Shown: positions 1 through 8,686 of the stretch, one piece after another
Layout of the letters: each line of letters begins with the position of its first letter
How positions within the stretch are numbered: position 1 is the stretch's first letter
Assembly: GCA_019828595.1 (NCBI GenBank)
Contig: JAHQRK010000030.1
Span: 62,001 to 126,000 of the forward strand
From: Aphanomyces cochlioides
Lineage: Eukaryota; Oomycota; Saprolegniomycetes; Saprolegniales; Verrucalvaceae
Length of the DNA: 64,000 nt
Reading direction: 5' to 3'
Made by a program: the position numbers and the translations under genes
The notes under the pieces: generated by a model
Seen by the model: only the letters and a program-made list of their open reading frames with translations
Told to the model about the DNA's origin: nothing
Database searches by the model: none

Positions 1-1053
1 GCGTAATAAATTGTCAGTACTGGGGTTAAAACCAACAATGACGCAGTGAGTGAGCTCTTCCAACTTTTTCAAAATCGCTTTTTGAATATCGTGATCCACC
101 AGGTTGTTGAAAGTAATAAAATAAAGTTTCGAGTGGGGAGAATATTCAGGCACAGTAAATTCTTGTTTTCCCAGACGAAGGGAGGTTCCACAAGTTTTGC
201 GCAATAGATCATCGTCATAAAACGTCAAAGAGAGAGTAGTCGGGTTTTTCTTGTGGAACAGAATTTCCTTGAATTTCGATTCCCAAAGCGTACCCGGGTT
301 TTGGGTAATTAAATTCGCTCGGATTTGGTAGTCCTTGACTTGACGGAAAGCTTCTCCCAGAGGAATGTCCACAGTGCAAGCCTTCGATGATGGAGTTTTC
401 AAGATGTCTTCAATGAATTCATCCATAGCAGTAGGGTTTTGGCGGAATTCTCGAGCTTGTCGAATTAATTCTTCCAATTCAGAGTCGTCAATGGGATGCC
501 CACCAGTGTTGCGAACCAATTGGGTTTTCACATGGCGGGCTCCTTCCCAGACATTATTTTTCTTCGAGTTGGTTTTTTTGCCTTCGTTGTTGGACGAAGC
601 TTGTTTTTTGGGGTTGGAGGGTTTGGCAGGAGAGTTTGTCCCATCTTTGGAGGGATTTTTCGAATTAGGTAAAACTCGTCCATGAGGGGTGCCGTCAGGA
701 TGGGTAATATTCTCCCCAGGCTTGTCAGAATCCTTGGGTAATTTGCCACCATTGGCGTCAGAGGCAGGTTTTTCGTTGGAACCATTAATATCCATACCCA
801 TTCCTGCATCATCGGGTCCATTTTTTTTGTCCATATTTGGACCAGTGTCACCACCTAAGTCAACACCATCTTGGTTGGAAACATTTTCCCTACGAAGAGA
901 GTCGGACGCAGCGGCGCTGTTCCTAGAGGAAGGAGGTTTTTCAGCGGCTTCTCGGCTCGGACCGGGCGTCGCTTGGCTAGAGTCAGGCGTCGATTCACGT
1001 TGAGCGAATCGAGACACCGTCGAAAGGATGGTTTTTTCCGCGCTAGAGGCCAT
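1..1053 (-). CDS. Family A ORF1 protein, N-terminal 351 codons (partial)
   Basis: The reading frame opens at the ATG at 1053-1051 and stays open to the window edge, corresponding to residues 1-351 of the 841-aa ORF1 of A6. The N-terminal part (about 1-170) is low complexity, rich in Ser, Pro, Asn, Asp and Lys, with an NSKKNN stretch. It is followed by the start of a folded region with motif YFITFNN, which resembles the RRM-like part of L1-type ORF1 proteins. The role inferred from the element layout is RNA binding and RNP assembly. No enzymatic motif is visible. No frameshift is seen in this part. Confidence 0.8.
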   Translation of the reverse strand, partial: MASSAEKTILSTVSRFAQRESTPDSSQATPGPSREAAEKPPSSRNSAAASDSLRRENVSNQDGVDLGGDTGPNMDKKNGPDDAGMGMDINGSNEKPASDANGGKLPKDSDKPGENITHPDGTPHGRVLPNSKNPSKDGTNSPAKPSNPKKQASSNNEGKKTNSKKNNVWEGARHVKTQLVRNTGGHPIDDSELEELIRQAREFRQNPTAMDEFIEDILKTPSSKACTVDIPLGEAFRQVKDYQIRANLITQNPGTLWESKFKEILFHKKNPTTLSLTFYDDDLLRKTCGTSLRLGKQEFTVPEYSPHSKLYFITFNNLVDHDIQKAILKKLEELTHCVIVGFNPSTDNLLR

Positions 1054-1134
1054 GACGTTGTCGAAAGCACCTAAAAAGCAAGATTTTCCGTTGGGGGGCT
1101 GTGGTAGTTTAACCTACAAAGCAAAAACGAAAGT
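1..1134 (-). mobile_element. Family A non-LTR retrotransposon copy A0, 5' end only (window edge)
   Basis: This is the 5' 1134 bp of a family A element read on the minus strand; the rest lies outside the window. Its 5' end abuts the anticodon arm of the tRNA-Ala fragment at 1135, exactly as in full-length copies A4 and A6, so the 5' end is complete. The 81-nt leader is followed by the ORF1 start at 1053. Its sequence matches A6 closely, including the four-C run in ORF1 that is three C in A4. Confidence 0.9.
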
Positions 1135-1177
1135 CCCGCATGCTAAGCGGGCGCTCTACCATCTGAGCTACATCCCC
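1135..1177 (-). pseudogene. tRNA-Ala(AGC) 5' fragment, nt 1-43, interrupted by A0
   Basis: Reading the minus strand gives acceptor strand GGGGATG, TA, D-arm GCTC/GAGC, and anticodon arm CCCGC-TTAGCAT-GCGGG with anticodon AGC (plus 1142-1144). G3, half of the alanine identity pair G3:U70, is present. The Pol III A box (TAGCTCAGATGG) is retained. The fragment ends at nt 43, where element A0 starts, so the T-arm and 3' acceptor strand are missing here. It is the 5' half of a gene split by insertion and should not yield a mature tRNA. Confidence 0.93.
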
Positions 1178-1863
1178 TTTTTACTGTTCTTTTGTGTCTG
1201 TGCATCAAGTCCGCCAAATCGTCCACTTTCTTGTTCTTGTCTGTACAAGGATAGATTGTGACGACCCTTTTGCAACCAGGCATTCGTCGTGTCTACGGGA
1301 TACTTGTATGCCAAAATGTCCCGTGGAGACTGTCGATTTCTTGTCGGCTTGTTGGAGAACTCGTTGGTGTGGATGAAGCTGTTGCAAACCCGTTTTTTGA
1401 CAGTACGTCGATTTCTGGTCGTCTTTTTTTGGTATCTGAGGGTGTGAATCGATAGAGCTTTTCAAAAGCAAGAGTTTGCAAGTAGTTTGAGGTCAATCGG
1501 AGCAATATTGCAAAAGTTATGAGCAAAAAACGATTTCGACCGATGGGACACGAACCGTTCACACCAAAAAGTGTCAAGCGATTGACAACAAAAGAGATGT
1601 TTTCTATCCTTCTTTATCCATGTGACGCGACCACAAACACCATTCAAAGTGCTGTACACATTCTGGTTCAACCATTTCATTGCACATCGACCAAGTGATT
1701 CCAAGAAATATACTGTTCAAAGTCTAACTGTTATATTTTCCATTGTGGACAGTGTATACTTGTCAAGTTGAATACAGATAATGTTGGAAAAGAAGTGTCC
1801 TACAGAGGTGAAAAGGAGATCGCGTGAAAGAGTAGTGTCCTGAATAGAAAGAAGCTAAAAAGA
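1178..1863. repeat. Host array spacer, unit 1 (686 bp)
   Basis: This is non-coding spacer between tRNA-Ala (downstream in plus coordinates from 1177) and tRNA-His. It recurs nearly identically seven times in the window and defines the host repeat: 73 (Ala) + 1 + 72 (His) + 686 = 832 bp. Only short ORFs (60-94 aa) occur in it, in several frames at once, without recognisable domains. Apart from the T5 run next to tRNA-His I see no RNA gene. Confidence 0.85.
1857..1861 (-). terminator. Pol III T5 terminator after tRNA-His, unit 1
   Basis: On the minus strand, TTTTT begins two bases after the tRNA-His discriminator A. No T4 run lies between tRNA-Ala and tRNA-His, so an uninterrupted pair would be read as one transcript ending here. 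The same run is present in all seven units. Confidence 0.8.
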
Positions 1864-1935
1864 TGCGCCTGCCGGGAGTCGAACCCGGGATGTCACGGCC
1901 ACAACGTGAAGTACTGACCACTATACTACAGACGC
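1864..1935 (-). tRNA. tRNA-His(GUG), unit 1
   Basis: This is a 72-nt cloverleaf on the minus strand. The acceptor stem GCGTCTG pairs with CAGGCGC (one G-U), the D-stem is GTAT/GTAC, the anticodon stem TCACG/CGTGA has loop TTGTGGC (anticodon GTG, plus 1900-1902), and the T-arm is CCGGG-TTCGACT-CCCGG with discriminator A. The B box GGTTCGACTCC is a perfect match (plus 1875-1885) and the A box lies at nt 8-19. No intron is present. The base before nt 1 is G and could serve as an encoded G-1, the histidine identity base; it is also the only base between this gene and tRNA-Ala. It looks functional. Confidence 0.95.
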
Positions 1936-1936
1936 C

Positions 1937-1982
1937 TGGAGAAGCAGGGTATCGATCCCTGTACCTCCCGCATGCTAAGCGG
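1937..1982 (-). pseudogene. tRNA-Ala(AGC) 3' fragment, nt 28-73, with A-type target duplication
   Basis: This holds tRNA-Ala nt 44-73 (AGGTA, T-arm CAGGG-ATCGATA-CCCTG, acceptor CTTCTCC, discriminator A) plus a second copy of nt 28-43 at 1967-1982 (CCGCTTAGCATGCGGG on the minus strand). That copy is the target-site duplication made by element A1. U70 of the G3:U70 pair is present. Against nt 1-7 of the 5' fragments there is a U6-U67 mismatch. One base (1936) separates it from tRNA-His. Confidence 0.92.
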
Positions 1983-4418
1983 TTAACTGAGTATATTAAA
2001 GAATTAATATGGCCCAAAAGGGCCGCAAACTAGACTTTCGATTTTGGCTTCATAGGTCGCATAATAAATATGTGTTGCGAAATGTGACCTTGGAAGGTTC
2101 TTGTGGAAAATCGTCCAGTGTTCCTTAACCGAAATAGACTTGGGTGTGGGGTAATTTGGAGGAACCATGGCAGAAAGAAAATGTTGCATGGCGATTCAGG
2201 CTGTGAAAAAATTCAACAGTATAGAGAAGAGCCATACAAGCAACTTTCTTTTCATGACCATCTTGATCCGAGTTGGTGGTGGCGAGATACGAGGCAATTC
2301 GGGTTGACTGTGGAGGACTTGAAAATTTGTATACAAAAGTCTTGATAAAAATTCCAAGTGGAGGTAGGCAGTGAAAAAGGCCAAGTAAATAAAAGCTTGA
2401 GTTGGGGTCGATCCATGAATAAATAAATCGACAGGAGAGGAAGGCCAAAAATTGACAAAAGGGTCGAAACAGAGTAAAATCAGGCCCAAGGAAAATAAAT
2501 TGGCAAGAGGTAGGAGCCCAAAAAATCCAAAAAGGTCGTGGCCAATTTAATTCGACCTCAGGAGGCCGAATTAAATCGCTGGAACCATGGGAAAAGCTGG
2601 GTTTGAGAGAAAAGACCATCCAAAATAAAATGTTCTTGGACGATTTGACCAGCCAAAAAAATCAACGAGGTCGGTCGTTCCATGACAAGCAAAGTTGATT
2701 TCAGGAGCGTCTTCATCGGAGTTGATGGTGGCGAGATAGAGGGAAAATCCCTTGTGGGTTGGGCTTTTGGGGTAAACCTCCCAAAAATAATAAAAAAGGG
2801 TAAAATATTTGGGAGGAGCCATTTTGACATGCGCCATGGGCGGATAGGTCTCGAGCGCGAGCATCGTCGGAGCTGGATTTCGAACGGCGCCGCGGTGCAT
2901 GGAGCCACTTGGCAGAATCGTAGCGACGATACGTACGAAGGATAGCGCACCATTAGAATCGCCATAGGTAGTGTGTAGCGGGAGAGCGCTAGCCAAAACC
3001 AGTGTTTTTTCCAATCGGGCGTCTCGGCGGCCAAATTTGAAGGAGTCATAACTTCCGAACGGCTATGAGATAGATAGCCATACTTGGTGTCCTCCATCAA
3101 TGGAGGCTAGCGGTGGATGCACCATATTAATCGGTGCATATAGAGTCGTGTAGCTGAAATGAGCTACGATGGTCGTTTTGGAGCCTTATCGGCTCAAAAT
3201 GGTTTGGAATCGGAAGTTGGGTTCCTGTGCTGCTATCATGGTGCTTGATAGCTCAAATCCATCGCGAGGACATTCTCGAGCCTCTCCAACTCTAAGTTGG
3301 GCGATCGGAGTTGATTTGCGTTCAGGAGCCATTCCGATGAGTTTTAGCCATTTCACCAAAAGTTGTCGGGGCGACGGCAAGTAGGTTCCAGGGCTTCAAT
3401 CATCGCTCTTGATGGCTTAAAACACTCGTCTAGCCATGATAGGATGGAAAAGAGTCATAGCCGGTCGATTGGAAATGATTTGCGACCTGTAGCCGACTTA
3501 AGGTTTTGTAGCCGGTGGATAGGGGCGGTTGACATTTTGGATTGAGGATTGCGAGCAAACCAGGATGTTTCAGGGCGTTCTAACGCTTTGGCTAGTCGTA
3601 ATAAGTGGTGGAGCCACCCACTAGACCCCTAGATGTCACTCGGTGACCGTAGGGAAAGCGTTCGAGTTGTCCTGGTGTTTCACCGGTTTGGGTGACAGTC
3701 CAAAATGGGTTCGTGGTTTTGAACCATAGATCTGCAATATGTGCTAGTTGGTGTCGGCATAGAGCTCGATTCAACTGAGATAACAAGCCACTAAACGTAG
3801 AAATCCACGCAGTAGGTCGAGAGAAATTTCACTTTTGGTGACGGGTTGAAACCGGTTCAAAATGGGTGTCACCGGGTCGAATTTCCTTTCGAATTTTGTT
3901 TCGCGAGTTTGGCGAGGTTTGAGCACTCGCAAACTGGCACATCTTGAGGAGGAGACATGGGAGAATCTTTTAGGCACCGTGGCGCAATTTTCCCGAACAA
4001 AAAGTGTGCACTCGATTTTGAGATTTCGCCCCCAGGGGGAGACGTCGTAACAATTTTCAAAGTGTTGTTGTGAGAGAACCACTGCACTTTTTTGCAATCT
4101 AACGCTTGCGTTTGTCTGCTTGGGATGTCTAGCAACCCTGAAGACCATTAGAATGTCTGAAATGATCGTCAGAGCAATGCCAGAGTTGTCGATAGTTTTG
4201 CCATTTTGGGTGAACGGATAAAGTCAAGTCGATTTTGTGAACGACTCGGCATGAGATAAAGTTACTTGGTGTGTCCATAGAGCTCTGTTAGCTGGGGCTA
4301 ACGAGCCATCAAACGCATGAAAAGGCCAAGTGGGTCGCGAGAAAATCCACTTTGAGTTTTCCCATTGGTTTGGGTGACTTAGGTGAATTTCTTCAAAGGT
4401 TGCAATATAACATGCCTT
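1983..4418 (-). other. Family A 3' untranslated region with dense hairpins (copy A1)
   Basis: The 2.4 kb between the ORF2 stop and the element 3' end has no convincing gene. The extreme 3' end has two perfect hairpins: ATATTAA/TTAATAT (1993-2010) and GGCCC/GGGCC around a four-base loop (2011-2024). From about 3061 to 4302 short perfect inverted repeats follow one another: 3061-3079, 3091-3106, 3116-3139, 3150-3167, 3176-3199, 3232-3252, 3286-3300, 3606-3620, 3634-3646, 3713-3725 and 4287-4302. Blocks near 2259-2294 and 2706-2743 resemble each other and suggest an old internal duplication. ORFs of 120-180 aa here overlap in several frames and have no recognisable domain. Confidence 0.7.
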
Positions 4419-7400
4419 TTAAGGTTCCAAGGTCTCGTTTTGAGATTGTGGTAAGATTTGGGCAGAGAACCACTCATTCTGGTGCAAACTATGAAGCACC
4501 GATGTCAAGGAAGCCTTCGTGGAGTCGTCCAAGGAGGCTCGATTGACTTGGTACAGATGCCGCTTTATAATGTGTCCTGCTAAGCTGGATATCGTCATAG
4601 GTGTTTTGTTAGGTAAATCTGGACGGTAAATCCGGTCGCACCGAGTTTTCCATATTGTATACCAAATACAAGATAAAAAAATTGGCCACAGCAAATTAAA
4701 TCCAGCTTGGAGGTCTTTGTCTTGGAGTGCTATAGGAGAGAAGAATATTTTTTCCATGGTAGTTGGCCAAGTAAAGTTAAGGGATCTGGCCATGGATTTA
4801 AATGGACTCCAACATGCTCGAGTATATGGACAGTCCAAGGTGAAATGTTTATACGTCTCCACTTCATGACAGAAAATACAAGTGTTCGGGATATCGTCCG
4901 AGTACTTGAATTTGTATCGGAGAGGTAAGGCTCGTATAAGCAGTCGATATATGAAAGCACTATACGTTGGCAGAATAAATTTGGGCTGCCTGTACAATGC
5001 GACCACTTTAATATTTTCCTTGTGGGCATAAAAATCCGAGGGTACCAATAAATGCGCTGTGGGTAAAACCTCCTGAGCTGATTTGGATTTAAATTCATGA
5101 GTTAAATCATCCAAGGTGGCATCAATAAAGGGTAAAAAGCCATCTTTAAAATTTCCAGCCCAAGTAATTTCGGTAGCCGTTTGCCGATAAGGTGTAGGCT
5201 GACGAAAATTAATTTCTGTGTCCTCGGGTGGAGATGGAAGGATAGACTTAAGTCTTCCGTGTAGAGCATACCACCATTTATGATCGGGAGTGGCTAAATG
5301 GCGTCTTGAGCATTGAGATTTAATCCAATCTAACAGGATTTTCCGATCCATAAGATTGCCATTTTCATCGAGTAGGTGGCGAACATGGGTAAAATTTAAT
5401 TTTGCCAGTGATACAGCATAATCATAAGTCTTTGGATAGCAGTGTTCAAAGACAGTTTTCTCCAAGGGTAAGAATTGATTGTGCCAAAGTGGAAAATTTC
5501 CATCGACTTGAACTGTGGGAAATTTAAGTGGGGTTGGAGATAAGGATAACCATAGTCGAGTAAATGCTGACCAGAGAGGTGGAACCTTATCTTGGTGGGA
5601 TATGGCTTTGTACATACTAGAGTGTGGACTCATGAAAAGGAGATCATAAAAATTTCCCCATGGACTGAAGGCTCTGGAGAGTAAATATTCTCCAATGGAT
5701 AGCCATGCTGGCAATTTCGTTTGACCATACGAGTTGTGAGGTGGTGCTAGGAGTAGCTTGAAGCATTTAAAGGTCATGACCCGGTGTAGTTTTGACCACC
5801 AGTGGGTAGACGATTTAAATCCGAGACCACCTTGTGCTTTTGGAAGGAAAATAATGTCCGAGTTGAATTGATGCAAATAACGTTGAGTCGAATATGGATC
5901 AATTGTATCGCCGTGAATAAATTGCTTGGCGACCTTGTCGAATAGTTTGGCATATTCTTTGTCGATCGGAATAAATTGGAGTTGATACCAGAGCACAGGA
6001 AAACAAATTGACCTTAGGATTGTCACTTTTCCGGGTAGGGTTCGTGCTCGATAAGACCATAATTGTGTTCTTGAGACCAATTTCTCCAATAGCGAATTTA
6101 AACGTGTTGTGGCTGTGATGTTGGGAGAAATTAAAAGGCCCAACGATTTAGCAGGTTTGTCATCAGTAATAGCCAAAGGTGCCAGGTCTGGAGGTAAATT
6201 GGCATGGGTTAATAATTCTGTCTTGGAGAGATTTAACTTGAAACCAGAGATATCACAGAATTTTTTGACGATGTCGAGTTGGAGTTGCAACGTCGATGTA
6301 TTTTTGGAGTACAATTGGGAGTCGTCTGCATAATAGCTCCCGGTGTGAGTGTGATGACCAATTCGTATGCCCAAATCTTTTCTCTTGCGTATGGCTAAAC
6401 ACATAGGTTCTAGCGCCAAGACAAATAAAAGAGGTGATAATGGGTCGCCTTGTAAAACACCACGTTGGATCTTAAATGGGTTGGATAAATGTCCATTGAC
6501 AATAATTCGTCCACGACGATTTGAATAAAGCACTTTGACCATGTTGAGAAAGGACGGTGGAAAATTAAATTCCTTCAGGGTTGCCAATAAATAGGAATGG
6601 TTGACCCTATCAAAGGCTTTTTCAAAGTCCAAGAGGGCCACAATAGACTCGGAGGAATAAAACTTCATAAAGTGATTCAGGTCTTCCAAGCGCAGTAAAT
6701 TGGTTTGGATTGATCGACCACGAATAAAACCTGTTTGATCCGGGTGGACTATCGACTGAATGATTCTCTGCATTCGTTCTGCAAGGACCATTGTGAGGAT
6801 TTTCACGTCGATATTGACCAAGCTGATGGGACGGTAATTTTTTGGGAGTAGTTTGTCGTCCTTTTTGTACAGCAGTACAATTAAACTTGTCAATTGGGAG
6901 GGTGCCAAGTTGGAGTGAGAGTTGATTTGGTAATAGTATAGCATTTCCAAAGCCAGGGACCATTCATGGGGAAACATTTTCAAAATTTCGTAGGGCAGTG
7001 AATTTGGCCCAGGAGTTGAATTCCGTTTGGAGTGTTTAATGGCAAAATAAAATTCGTTTGCCGTGAGAGGAGCCCCAATAAATCTCTTGTCGTCGATATT
7101 GAGTCGGCGAGATATCAGAGTTTTTAAATACTTGGCCATTCTTTCCTTGTCAACTGCCTCATGGTCGCCATACAGGTCAGAATAAAACTCGTGGAGTGTC
7201 GAGGAAATTGATTGTTGATCAGAAGCAATATTTCCATTGGACATTTTGAGTGCCTTGAAGGGAGATTTTTGTAAAGGGATTGTGCGAGGTGGCTTCAGGT
7301 GAAATTTGGTACACCTTTCCGCTTTCTCGAGATGAGTTTGCATAGCAGTATCTTCCCGTAGGACTTTTTTCCTGTCATGGTATTCATGTATGGCAGCTTG

Positions 7401-7982
7401 AATTGTTTTGATACGTGCCATCAAGGACGCACATGGGGCGTTTTGGTAATCCCGAATCAATAAAGCCAAATCCATAGATAATTTCTTGAGAGGCCTTTGT
7501 TGATTTTCGACCAACTCGTCGTGTAGGTATTTTAATTGATTTCGCATGTTGGTGATCATGGTGTCGAAATGTAGACCAACATTTGAGTTTAATTGGGTCT
7601 TGGTAAGGAAGGTTTCAAGTTGACGAGAGATAATTAATTTGGCCTTGTCATTGTTGAGAACCCATTGTGGTGTTTTCCATGGACCAGGTCCCATTGATAC
7701 TGATGGACGTTTGGTCAATAATTTGCAGGGAGTGTGGTCAGCATGAGGAATTGGTTCCAGGTGACGAAATTTCAGATGACGTAGGGATGCCATAGCAGAT
7801 GAGATGAAAATATAGTCAAGCCGATTGACAAATTTTGGACTTGTGAAAGCACGTTTCAGTGGATTTTGTTGACGGAAAATGTCAACGAGGTGTAAATCTT
7901 GTAGCCATAGGTTGAGTTCATATGAGCCATGGGTCGCATGAGTCGAAGGACGGCATGAATCTAATGTTGGGGAGAAAATAAT
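4419..7982 (-). pseudogene. Family A ORF2 (reverse transcriptase), 5'-truncated, copy A1
   Basis: The frame is open throughout and matches ORF2 of A6 from about residue 175 to the end. The first 174 residues, including the endonuclease catalytic Asn, Glu and GDFN residues, are missing. Reverse transcriptase motifs are complete, including the YADD active site, as is the C-terminal CX2CX7HX4C zinc knuckle. The first ATG in frame is at 7793. Without the endonuclease N-terminus and its start codon the copy is presumably dead. Confidence 0.88.
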
Positions 7983-8025
7983 CCCGCATGCTAAGCGGGC
8001 GCTCTACCATCTGAGCTACATCCCC
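7983..8025 (-). pseudogene. tRNA-Ala(AGC) 5' fragment, nt 1-43 (between A1 and C1)
   Basis: Same 43 nt as at 1135. Element A1 occupies its anticodon-arm side. Family C element C1 begins on the other side, directly at the tRNA 5' end, so the gene was hit at two separate sites. The extra C at 8026 may be an untemplated base or an imprecise junction. Confidence 0.92.
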
Positions 8026-8609
8026 CAATCGTTGCTACCAATTTGAATGTCTCCAATTTTGAGCTCAGCGAAGAAGTCATTTCGGGTTTCAAAGAGGCCC
8101 ATGGAGTTCCTCAAGACGCGGGCATTCCCCCTTCCAAGATGCATGATTTTCTCAAGCTGGCATACACACATGGATTCCACTACAACGACGCCATATTCTC
8201 CCGTCAACTGCTCAAGCAATCGGTGGGTGATCCAATTCGTGATATCTGTAGAGCGATATTGGATGAGCCTGACGGAGAATTCTTGGTTGTTTCTGTCACT
8301 GATTCAACATCCCATTGCTGGGTCCTCGCCAAGCGATACAAGCGCTGCATAGACCGAAGTCTATGTATGATCCAAGACAATGAAAATGTATACCCCCTGG
8401 GTCAGATGCCAAGAGTCAGTTTTATCCGACATATTCGCCGTGTTAGCTTACAAACACCGAAGAAATCGAAGTCCCAACGTCGAAGCGAATCAAGAAAACG
8501 AAAAGCCAAATTGATTTCCAATTCAGCCTAGCAGTTGGAAATGGGATGAGCCTTCGGGCAATATTAGTTTGTAGTTTACATTAACTACAAATAGACTCCC
8601 CATTGACAT
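8026..8609 (+). mobile_element. Family C retrotransposon copy C1, 3' fragment (584 bp)
   Basis: It matches the last 583 bp of full-length C2 (from 41943) with no difference that I noticed, including the terminal hairpin TTTGTAGTT/AACTACAAA. The 5' truncation joins tRNA-Ala nt 1, and the 3' end joins TGAGCTACATCCCC. Strand and junctions match those of C2 and C3. Confidence 0.92.
8028..8531 (+). pseudogene. Family C ORF3 (chromodomain-peptidase) remnant, C-terminal part
   Basis: This is the open frame corresponding to the last 167 residues of ORF3 of C2. It retains the putative catalytic His (motif TSHCW) and Asp (motif IQDNE) and the basic tail, but lacks the chromodomain-like module and the putative catalytic Cys. 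It has no start codon of its own and is a relic of 5' truncation. Confidence 0.85.
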
Positions 8610-8623
8610 TGAGCTACATCCCC
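8610..8623. repeat. 14-bp target-site duplication between C1 and B1
   Basis: TGAGCTACATCCCC is tRNA-Ala nt 1-14 in reverse complement. It closes the C1 insertion and also serves as the 5' flank of B1, so two plus-strand elements sit side by side, each followed by its own copy of the target. Confidence 0.92.
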
Positions 8624-8686
8624 CCCACTTTTACTTTTGCCGTCAACCACTCAAGTCAACTGCCAAAGTAAGGTACCCCGCGCACC

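Larger units (their letters stand above)
1983..7982 (-). mobile_element. Family A retrotransposon copy A1, 5'-truncated (6.0 kb)
   Basis: The 3' end (at 1983) joins the duplicated anticodon arm. The 5' end is truncated inside ORF2 and joins tRNA-Ala nt 43 at 7983. Truncation at the 5' side with an intact 3' end is the usual product of incomplete target-primed reverse transcription. The copy keeps the 2.4-kb 3' region and ORF2 from about residue 175. Its sequence variants group it with A6 rather than with A4 and A7. Confidence 0.92.

Noticed and set aside
1535..1565. tRNA-like T-arm in the spacer (GGTTCGTGTCCC on the minus strand)
   Set aside because: The invariant A of the B box is replaced by T, and no acceptor or anticodon stems can be drawn around it.
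1178..1863. Short ORFs of 60-94 aa in the spacer, repeated in all seven units
   Set aside because: They overlap on both strands, have no recognisable domain, and recur only because the spacer itself is repeated.
2558..3100. 180-aa and 147-aa ORFs in the 3' region of family A
   Set aside because: They overlap in different frames, are lost or shifted in A7 by small indels, and show no domain.
8024..8620. Independent small gene for a 162-aa protein at 8043-8531
   Set aside because: It is the truncated end of family C ORF3, matching 41943-42525, with no promoter or start of its own.
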